A stretch of DNA of 64,000 bases. Origin: Nocardioides sp. Root682. GTDB taxonomy: Bacteria; Actinomycetota; Actinomycetes; Propionibacteriales; Nocardioidaceae. The stretch spans positions 1-64,000 of the forward strand of contig NZ_LMHJ01000004.1 in NCBI RefSeq assembly GCF_001427795.1, read 5' to 3'. A program made the translations under genes and the position numbers. How positions within the stretch are numbered: the stretch's first letter is position 1; each line of letters starts with the position of its first letter. The notes under the pieces are model-generated. The model ran no database searches and was not told where the DNA came from. It was given only the letters and a program-made list of their open reading frames with translations. Positions 58,248 to 64,000 of this stretch are shown piece by piece.

Positions 58248-60637
58248 CCCACGACATCACCATCGAACCGCTCGACCTGTCTCGCGATCTCGAGCTGCTC
58301 CACGGCTGGGTGACCCACCCCCGTTGCGTCTACTGGATGATGCAGGACGCGTCGGTCGAGGACGTGCGGGCCGAGTACGCCGGCATCGCCGCCCATCCGC
58401 ACCACGACGCCTTCCTCGGCCGGGTCGGAGGGCGACCGGCGTTCCTGGTCGAGACCTACGACCCGGCCCACACCGAGGGCCTGGCCGGCCTGCCGGAGCT
58501 GCAGCCCGGCGACGGTGGGATGCACGTCCTCGTCGCGCCGCCCGCCGGCGACCCGGTCCCCGGCCTGACCACGCGGATCTTCGACGCGGTCCTGGCGTTC
58601 TGCTTCGCGGATCCTTCCGTGCAGCGGATCGTCGTCGAGCCCGACGCCCGCAACACCGCGATCCGGGCGAAGAACGTCGCGGCCGGCTTCACCGAGCTGC
58701 GCGAGATCCCGATGCCCGGCAAGACCTCGATGCTGTCCGTCTGCCCGCGCGAGGACTGGAACCACCCCGACCTGGTGCGTCTCGACGGGATAGTCCCTGC
58801 CCAAAAGCACCAGGAGACGTCGAATTCCGGTGCTTTTGACCCGGGACTATCGTCCGCGGACCACCTGAACCCCGCGCTGATGGACCGCGCCCAGCGCCAC
58901 CTGGTGGCCAAGGCGCTCGGCGAGTTCAGCCACGAACGGCTGCTCGCCCCCGAGTCGCTGGACGACGGCACCTGGCGCGTCGAGACCGACCGGTCGTCGT
59001 ACCGCTTCACGGCGCGGGTGCACGCGCTCGAGCACTGGGTCGTCGACGCTGGTTCCATCGAGCGGACGATCGACGGCGTCCACGCCGTGCCCGACGCGCA
59101 GGAGCTCATCGCCGAGCTGGCGCCGGTGCTGGGGATTCCGGACCAGCTGCTGCCGACGTACCTCGAGGAGATCGCCTCGACGCTCGCCTCGACGGCGTGG
59201 AAGCTGGCGCACCGCCACGTGCCCGTCCGTGACCTCGTCGACGCCGGCTACCAGGACCTCGAGGCCGCGATGACCGAGGGCCACCCCGCCTTCGTCGCCA
59301 ACAACGGCCGGATCGGGTTCGGCATCGATGACTACCGCGCCTTCGCCCCCGAGACCGGGGCCGCGATCCACCTGCAATGGGTCGCGGCCCGGCGCGACCT
59401 CAGCCACCTCTCCCTGGGTGAGGGCGAGACCGAGCAGACCCTGTACGACGGCGAGCTGGCCCCCCAGGTCCGCGAAGCCTTCGACGGCCGACTGCGCGAG
59501 CTCGGCCTCGACCCGGCGGCGTACCTGTTCCTCCCCGTGCACCCGTGGCAGTGGACGAACAAGCTCGCGATCACGTTCGCGCCGGATGTCGCGCGGCGCG
59601 ACCTCGTGCACCTCGGAGCGACCGGGGACGACTACCGCGCGCAGCAGTCGATCCGGACGTTCTTCAACACCAGCCGGCCCGAGCGCCACTACGTGAAGAC
59701 CGCGCTGGCGATCCAGAACATGGGCTTCGTGAGGGGCCTCTCGCCCGCGTACATGGCCGTCACGCCGGCGATCAATGACTGGGTCGCGTCCGTCGTGCAT
59801 GCGGATCCGGAGCTCCAGGCATCTGGGTTCGAGGTGCTCCGTGAGCTCGCGGCGATCGGCTACACCGGCGATGCCTTCCACCGCGCGGCCACGCCGTCGC
59901 CGTACCGCAAGATGATCGCGGCGTTGTGGCGCGAGAGTCCGGTGCCCCGGGCCGTCGAGGGTGAGCAGCTGTCGACGATGGCGGCGCTGCTGCACCGCGA
60001 CGCCGACGGGGACGCGCTCGTCACGGCGTGGATCAAGGCGTCGCCCGTGGATGCAGCGACCTGGGTGCGCTCGTACCTGCGGGTCTACCTCCGGCCGCTC
60101 GTGCACTGCCTGTACGCCTACGACTTGGCCTTCATGCCGCACGGCGAGAACCTGCTGCTCCGGTTGCGGGACCACGTGCCGGTGGGTGCGTTCATGAAGG
60201 ACATCGGCGAGGAGGTCGCCGTGATGGGCGACCTCGCGCTGCCGGAGGAGATCGAGCGGATCCGCGCCGCCGTACCGAATGACGTGAAGCCGCTCGCCGT
60301 GCACACGGACGTGTTCGACGGCGTCCTGCGCTTCGTCGCGGCGATCCTCGACGAGGACGGCATGCTGGCCGAGGGCGAGTTCTGGGGGATCGCGCGCGAC
60401 ACCATCACCGAGCACCTCGCCGACCACCCCGAGCTCGCCGAGGCGGCGGCGCGCTACGACCTGCTGGCGCCGCGGTTCCGGCACAGCTGCCTCAACCGGC
60501 TGCAGCTGCGCAACACCCTGCAGATGGTGGACATCGCCGATCAGTCGCAGTCGCTGATCTTCGCGGGCACGCTGCGCAACCCGGTCACCCGACCGGAGGT
60601 CGAGGAGGCCGCTCACGGCCGTCTCGAGACCCGGTGA
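58244..60637 (+). CDS. desCD: Fused acyltransferase-siderophore synthetase (DesC-DesD fusion)
   Basis: A 797-residue fusion. Residues 1 to about 181 are a GNAT acyltransferase of the IucB/RhbD/DesC type (LELLHGWVTHPRCVYWMMQD, RIVVEPDARNTAIRAKNVAA). Residues 204-797 are an NIS synthetase (IucA/IucC, DesD): RAQRHLVAKALGEFSHERLL, EGHPAFVANNGRIGFGIDDY, FLPVHPWQWTNKL, FMPHGENLLLRLRD. DesC acylates N-hydroxycadaverine and DesD joins and cyclises the units. The two are separate genes in Streptomyces. Here they are joined by a 63-bp hairpin (58789-58851) translated as a linker. The C-terminus (VEEAAHGRLETR) is another REP. Overlaps both neighbours by 4 bp. Confidence 0.92.
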   Translation: MTHDITIEPLDLSRDLELLHGWVTHPRCVYWMMQDASVEDVRAEYAGIAAHPHHDAFLGRVGGRPAFLVETYDPAHTEGLAGLPELQPGDGGMHVLVAPPAGDPVPGLTTRIFDAVLAFCFADPSVQRIVVEPDARNTAIRAKNVAAGFTELREIPMPGKTSMLSVCPREDWNHPDLVRLDGIVPAQKHQETSNSGAFDPGLSSADHLNPALMDRAQRHLVAKALGEFSHERLLAPESLDDGTWRVETDRSSYRFTARVHALEHWVVDAGSIERTIDGVHAVPDAQELIAELAPVLGIPDQLLPTYLEEIASTLASTAWKLAHRHVPVRDLVDAGYQDLEAAMTEGHPAFVANNGRIGFGIDDYRAFAPETGAAIHLQWVAARRDLSHLSLGEGETEQTLYDGELAPQVREAFDGRLRELGLDPAAYLFLPVHPWQWTNKLAITFAPDVARRDLVHLGATGDDYRAQQSIRTFFNTSRPERHYVKTALAIQNMGFVRGLSPAYMAVTPAINDWVASVVHADPELQASGFEVLRELAAIGYTGDAFHRAATPSPYRKMIAALWRESPVPRAVEGEQLSTMAALLHRDADGDALVTAWIKASPVDAATWVRSYLRVYLRPLVHCLYAYDLAFMPHGENLLLRLRDHVPVGAFMKDIGEEVAVMGDLALPEEIERIRAAVPNDVKPLAVHTDVFDGVLRFVAAILDEDGMLAEGEFWGIARDTITEHLADHPELAEAAARYDLLAPRFRHSCLNRLQLRNTLQMVDIADQSQSLIFAGTLRNPVTRPEVEEAAHGRLETR
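58789..58851. repeat. 63-bp hairpin element at the DesC/DesD junction
   Basis: GATAGTCCCTGCCCAAAAGC (from 58789, 23-nt arm) pairs with GGTGCTTTTGACCCGGGACT (from 58829, 23-nt arm) at 20 of 23 positions, with a 17-nt loop. It is 63 bp, exactly 21 codons. It encodes the linker between the two enzymes. It has no second copy in the window. Confidence 0.85.
60595..60634. repeat. TCGAGACC-type REP at the 3' end of desCD
   Basis: GGTCGAGGAGGCCGCTCACG followed by GCCGTCTCGAGACCCGG: a variant with inner stem GGCCGC/GGCC rather than GGTCGC/GCGACC. It encodes the last residues of desCD and ends at the start codon of the acylase. Confidence 0.7.
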
Positions 60638-62754
60638 CGATCACCCGTGATGCCTGGGGAGTCCCGCAGGTGGAGGGGGGATCGGTCCTCGAGGTGGCCC
60701 GCGAGCAGGGCCGCGCGACGGCGACCGACCGCGCGTGGCAGCTCGAGGTCGAGCGCCGCCGCGCGGAGGGGACCTGCGCCGAGGTGTTCGGTGCTCCGGC
60801 CCTCGAATGGGACGTGCTGGCGCGGCGGGCCCTGATCGTCGACACCGCGCGGCGTGCGTTCGCCGCACTGTCGGAGGAGAGCGCCGACTTCGTCGGTGCC
60901 TATGTCGAGGGCCTGAACGAGGTCCTCGACCGCAGGTGGCAGCCGTGGATGCCGCTGGCCGTCTTCGCCACCCAGCACCTGCTCTTCTCCACCTTCCCGA
61001 GCAAGCTGTGGCGCCAGCACGTCCTCGACACCGCCGGCCCGGACGCCGGTGGGTGGATCGACCTGTTCCGCACCGAGGGCCTGCCCGGCGGCAGCAACGC
61101 CTTTGCCGTCGCCGGCTCGCTGACGGCGAGCGGAATGCCGATCGTCGCGGGCGATCCGCACCGGGTGATCGAGGCGCCGGGCTGCTACGCCCAGGTGCGA
61201 CTGGCCTGCACCGATCCCGATGACCCCTTCGACGTCACCGGACTCACCTTCGTCGGCGTACCGGGCGTCCAGCACTTCGGCCACGCCGGTTCCGTCGCCT
61301 GGGGCATCACCAACGCCGTCGCCGACACCGATGACGTGTACGACGAGGAGCTGCTCCGCCACGCGGGAGCGGTGATCGCGCGCGGACCCGCCGGCTGGGA
61401 GCCCGTCGCCCGCCGCACCGAGCTGGTGCGCGTGCGGGTGGGGGAACACGAAGAGCGCCCCTTGGGGGCACGAAGTGCGCCAATTGGGGGTTCGAAGGGC
61501 GTCGATCGGGGGGACGCGTACGTCGCCGACGAGATCGAGGTCCTCGTCACCGACCGTGGCCCTGTGATCCTCGGCGGCCCGGACGCGGACCGCGCCGTCA
61601 GCCTGCGCACGCCCGCCTTCGTGCTCGGCGACCTGGGCTTCGACGCGATCCTGCCGCTGTTGCGGTCACGGACGGCCGCGGGTGTCGCGTCGGCGTACGA
61701 CGACTGGGTGGCGCCGGTCAACAACCTGCTGGTCGCCGACACGGCCGGTCACGTCGAGCACCGCGTCGTCGGGCGCGTGCCGGAGCGAGAAACCGGCGCA
61801 CCTCGAAGGAGTAACCCCCGCACTTCGGACACGCAACCGGCGCACCTCGTCCAGACCCGGAGCGGCTGGGTCGAGGATCTCCCGCGACGGAGCGGTTCGA
61901 TCCTGGTCAGCGCCAATGACCGGGCGACCGAGGACTTCGGGCGGATCGGTGACGACTTCGCGCGACCGTTCCGGGCCGACCGGATCCGGGAACGACTCGA
62001 GGCGCTGGCGGCGGCCGGGCCGCTGACCCCCGCAGCGGTCGGCGACGTGCTCGCCGACGTACGACAGACCGCCGGCGCCGCGCTGCTCGACGCGATCGAG
62101 CAGCTCGTCGACCTCGACCCCCCGGCGGCGGGACTGCGCGCCAGGCTCCTCGCTTGGAACCGCGAGATGGCCGCCGACAGCTTCGACGCTGCGCTCTTCG
62201 CCGCCGTTCGCGCCGAGGTGGTCGACACCTTCGCCACCGCGCCGGCCCTGGCCGGCGTCGACACCAGTCCGTACGGCGAGCTGTTCGCGCCCTGGTTCGA
62301 GCTGCGCGGCCGGGTGCGGCTGGCCCTGCCGAGCCTGCTCGTCGCCGACAAGCCGTTCGGGGTCGATCCGCTCCAGGCCGTCGCCTCCGCGCTCGAGAAC
62401 GTCGCCCGACGGCCGGAGCCGCCGGCCTGGGGGAAGCGGCACGTCGCCGTACCGCTGACGCCGCACGAACAGTTCGGTCTCGCCGCTCCGGACGGATCAG
62501 CAGCGCCGATGCCGGACATGGCCGGCGACGAGGACTGCGTGCTGGCTGCGCGGGCGCTCGGCGGGACCGGTGCCACGGTCCACGGACCCGTGGCGCGGTT
62601 CGTGTGGGACCTCGGCGGCGAGAGCCGCTGGGTCGTCCCGCTCGGCGCCTCGGGAGACCCGGACTCGCCCCATCACCACGACCAGCAATGGACCTGGGCC
62701 GCCGGCGGCACCCTGCCGCTGACCCGCCCCGCACCACCAGGAGAAGACCGATGA
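60634..62754 (+). CDS. Penicillin-acylase family Ntn hydrolase in the siderophore operon
   Basis: A 706-residue Ntn hydrolase without a signal peptide. The autoprocessing site is LPGGSNAFAVAG, making S154 the catalytic N-terminal residue; SGMPIVAGDPH and VNNLLVADTAGHVEHRVVG follow. The GTG start overlaps desCD by 4 bp, so it belongs to the operon. A role in trimming or editing acyl groups of the hydroxamate siderophore is plausible; similar genes are reported near some desferrioxamine clusters, to my recollection. Two repeat arrays (61447-61512 and 61797-61849) lie inside the gene and add residues around 272-293 and 388-406. Confidence 0.82.
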   Translation: MTITRDAWGVPQVEGGSVLEVAREQGRATATDRAWQLEVERRRAEGTCAEVFGAPALEWDVLARRALIVDTARRAFAALSEESADFVGAYVEGLNEVLDRRWQPWMPLAVFATQHLLFSTFPSKLWRQHVLDTAGPDAGGWIDLFRTEGLPGGSNAFAVAGSLTASGMPIVAGDPHRVIEAPGCYAQVRLACTDPDDPFDVTGLTFVGVPGVQHFGHAGSVAWGITNAVADTDDVYDEELLRHAGAVIARGPAGWEPVARRTELVRVRVGEHEERPLGARSAPIGGSKGVDRGDAYVADEIEVLVTDRGPVILGGPDADRAVSLRTPAFVLGDLGFDAILPLLRSRTAAGVASAYDDWVAPVNNLLVADTAGHVEHRVVGRVPERETGAPRRSNPRTSDTQPAHLVQTRSGWVEDLPRRSGSILVSANDRATEDFGRIGDDFARPFRADRIRERLEALAAAGPLTPAAVGDVLADVRQTAGAALLDAIEQLVDLDPPAAGLRARLLAWNREMAADSFDAALFAAVRAEVVDTFATAPALAGVDTSPYGELFAPWFELRGRVRLALPSLLVADKPFGVDPLQAVASALENVARRPEPPAWGKRHVAVPLTPHEQFGLAAPDGSAAPMPDMAGDEDCVLAARALGGTGATVHGPVARFVWDLGGESRWVVPLGASGDPDSPHHHDQQWTWAAGGTLPLTRPAPPGEDR
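61447..61512. repeat. three tandem 22-bp units inside the acylase gene
   Basis: Units at 61447-61468, 61469-61490 and 61491-61512 share the pattern YACGAAGNGCG...GGGGG. The middle unit carries GTGCGCCAATTGGGGG, identical to the array at 19831. The total is 66 bp and starts at a codon boundary, so the frame is kept. Confidence 0.85.
61797..61849. repeat. inverted 22-bp units inside the acylase gene
   Basis: Units 61797-61818 (CGCACCTCGAAGGAGTAACC then CC) and 61819-61840, followed by a 9-bp partial CGCACCTCG (61841-61849). The structure (n x 22 + 9) equals that of the array at 40872. The frame is open throughout. Confidence 0.8.
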
Positions 62755-63311
62755 CCGTGACCGTCCGCCCCGTCGACCCCGACGCCGACACCGGCAGCGA
62801 CATCCCCCTGCTGCACGGCTGGGTCACCGAGCCCCGCGCCGCCTTCTGGGGCATGGGCGATCTCGCCGAGGAGGAGGTGGCCGAGATCTACCGCTACATC
62901 GACGAGCAGGCCCACCTGGCGGCGTACGTCCTCGAGCTCGACGGCCATCCGGTCGGGCTCCTCCAGACCTACGACCCCGCCATCGACGAGATCGGTGAGT
63001 GGTACGACCGCGCGCCCGGCGACGTGGGGATCCACCTCCTGCTGGCCGACGACCCGACCCGCGCGGGCCGGACTCACGAGGTGATCACCGCCGGCCTCGA
63101 CTTCGTCGCGCACCTGCCCGGATGCCAGCGGCTGGTGCTCGAGCCCGACGCCCGCAACGCCCCCTCGATCGCCCTGATGGAGCGGCTCGGCGCCGAGCGT
63201 GGCCCGCTGGTCGACCTGAAGACCAGCATCAGCGAGAAGCCGGCTCAATTCTTCTTCATCGACCGGGCGCGCGCGCTGGAGCTCGCGGGGGTGCCGCGCC
63301 CCCAACAGTGA
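62751..63311 (+). CDS. GNAT acetyltransferase of the siderophore (IucB/RhbD) type
   Basis: A 186-residue N-acyltransferase: VTVRPVDPDADTGSDIPLLH, GWVTEPRAAFWGM, LLQTYDPAIDEIGEWYDRAP, GDVGIHLLLADD and RLVLEPDARNAPSIALMERL. It is homologous to the N-terminal domain of the DesCD fusion, so the operon has two acyltransferases. It may add a different acyl group (acetyl versus succinyl), giving product variety. ATG 62751 overlaps the acylase stop by 4 bp; last gene of the operon. Confidence 0.88.
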   Translation: MTVTVRPVDPDADTGSDIPLLHGWVTEPRAAFWGMGDLAEEEVAEIYRYIDEQAHLAAYVLELDGHPVGLLQTYDPAIDEIGEWYDRAPGDVGIHLLLADDPTRAGRTHEVITAGLDFVAHLPGCQRLVLEPDARNAPSIALMERLGAERGPLVDLKTSISEKPAQFFFIDRARALELAGVPRPQQ

Positions 63312-63468
63312 CCTGGCCCACGCCGGAGAGGCCGTGAGGTCGGTGAGGCCGTGAGAACGAGTTGACGAAATGAAACCCGGAGGACCGTCGGGGCGAAACG
63401 AGCGGCGCACAGGATCAGCATCAGTATCCGACCCCTGCCACATGTGCACAGCCGCCAGGAGCCCGACG
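63312..63468. other. Intergenic region before the nitrate transporter
   Basis: 157 bp with no gene. It holds the AGGAG SD of the transporter and probably its promoter. No terminator hairpin for the siderophore operon was found by eye. Confidence 0.35.
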
Positions 63469-64000
63469 ATGACACTGACAACCAACACCGGCCCCGACGC
63501 CTCTGGCGTCGGTACGCCGACACCCACGAAGAGCCACCGTTCCGGGCGGTGGATCGACGAATGGCGCCCCGAGGACCCCGAGTTCTGGGAGTCCACCGGC
63601 GCCCCGATCGCCAAGCGGAACCTGATCTGGTCGATCTTCGCCGAGCACCTCGGCTTCTCGGTCTGGCTGATCTGGAGCGTGAGCTCCGCCTTCCTGCTCG
63701 CCCAGGGCTTCACGTTCACCGTGGAGCAGCTGTTCTTCCTGGTCGCGATCCCGAACCTCGTCGGTTCGCTGCTGCGGGTGCCCTACACCCTCGCGGTGCC
63801 GAAGTTCGGTGGCCGGAACTGGACGATGTGCAGCGCTGCACTGCTGCTGATCCCCACGCTCGGCTTCGCGTTCGCGGTGACGAACCCCGACACGCCGTAC
63901 TGGGTGTTCTGCGTGATCGCGGCGACGGCCGGCTTCGGTGGTGGCAACTTCGCCAGCTCGATGGCCAACATCAACTTCTTCTACCCCGCTGACAAGAAGG
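63469..64000 (+). CDS. narK: Nitrate/nitrite transporter NarK (MFS), partial
   Basis: The first 177 codons of an MFS transporter, cut by the window edge. After a Thr/Ser-rich start it reads RWIDEWRPEDPEFWESTGAP and AKRNLIWSIFAEHLGFSVWL, then LVGSLLRVPYTLAVPKFGGR and TAGFGGGNFASSMANINFFY. These are the NarK signatures (FAEHLGF..W and GGGNFASSM). It moves nitrate in or nitrite out for nitrate respiration. AGGAG precedes ATG 63469. Confidence 0.9.
   Translation, partial: MTLTTNTGPDASGVGTPTPTKSHRSGRWIDEWRPEDPEFWESTGAPIAKRNLIWSIFAEHLGFSVWLIWSVSSAFLLAQGFTFTVEQLFFLVAIPNLVGSLLRVPYTLAVPKFGGRNWTMCSAALLLIPTLGFAFAVTNPDTPYWVFCVIAATAGFGGGNFASSMANINFFYPADKK

Noticed and set aside
58847..60616. 589-codon minus-strand frame opposite desCD
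   Set aside because: Shadow of the NIS synthetase; no start context or motif.

Overview
The window is about 64 kb of very GC-rich chromosome, with GTG starts, 4-bp ATGA/GTGA overlaps between genes, an mce operon, an LLM-class (probably F420-dependent) oxidoreductase and an IdeR-type iron box. It reads as a mycolate-free actinobacterium of the Nocardioidaceae type (Nocardioides-like). That assignment is an inference from gene content and style, since no rRNA or marker gene is present. No tRNA, rRNA or CRISPR was seen. The left edge is the end of an IS30-like element.

Layout: (1) 1-4.5 kb, lipid or steroid-type catabolism: a crotonase, an Fe-S/FMN 2,4-dienoyl-CoA-reductase-like enzyme, an LLM oxidoreductase and a TetR regulator. 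A KstR-like palindrome sits between the two divergent oxidoreductase genes. (2) 4.6-7.1 kb, a HelD-like RNA-polymerase-associated motor and a small membrane protein. (3) 7.1-18.5 kb, one continuous 11-gene mce operon on the minus strand: a cholesterol-oxidase-like GMC flavoprotein, YrbEA/YrbEB permeases, MceA-F and two Mce-associated proteins. A divergent PucR regulator follows. (4) 19.9-28 kb, an AlkB-rubredoxin fusion with a [3Fe-4S]-type ferredoxin, a PfkB kinase/class II aldolase/TetR operon divergent from a flavin amine oxidase and a secreted beta-propeller, and an MFS exporter. (5) 28.1-34.6 kb, a regulatory island: two LuxR-type HTH paralogues, an ECF-like sigma factor with a small partner, a cytoplasmic subtilisin (S8) and a TPR-CHAT protease. 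This is the best candidate for a poorly described system. (6) 35-39.4 kb, a PhzE-like fused anthranilate/ADIC synthase, a 29-residue membrane microprotein, PabA and PabB. (7) 39.4-53.8 kb, a catalase-like haem protein, a DUF3558-like lipoprotein, an MprAB-like two-component system, two paralogous membrane-anchored proteins sharing an N-terminal domain, fructosamine kinase, holin-like protein, NhaA, PPOX protein, an apparently broken acetyl-CoA synthetase, and ActP with a DUF485 partner. (8) 53.8-63.3 kb, PhoX and then an iron-regulated desferrioxamine-type siderophore operon: decarboxylase, N-hydroxylase, a fused DesC-DesD, a penicillin-acylase-like enzyme and a second GNAT. A nitrate transporter runs off the right edge.

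A second layer runs across these genes: several families of short palindromic or tandem repeats that lie both between and inside genes. One is a 66-bp double palindrome, found in frame inside pabB and again between genes. Another is an array of 22-bp units, found as a convergent terminator, in the leader of a lipoprotein and twice inside the acylase gene. A third is a 63-bp hairpin exactly at the DesC/DesD fusion point. A fourth is a TCGAGACC-type REP inside or at the ends of three siderophore genes. The reading frame stays open through all the intragenic copies, so the repeats appear to be remodelling proteins.
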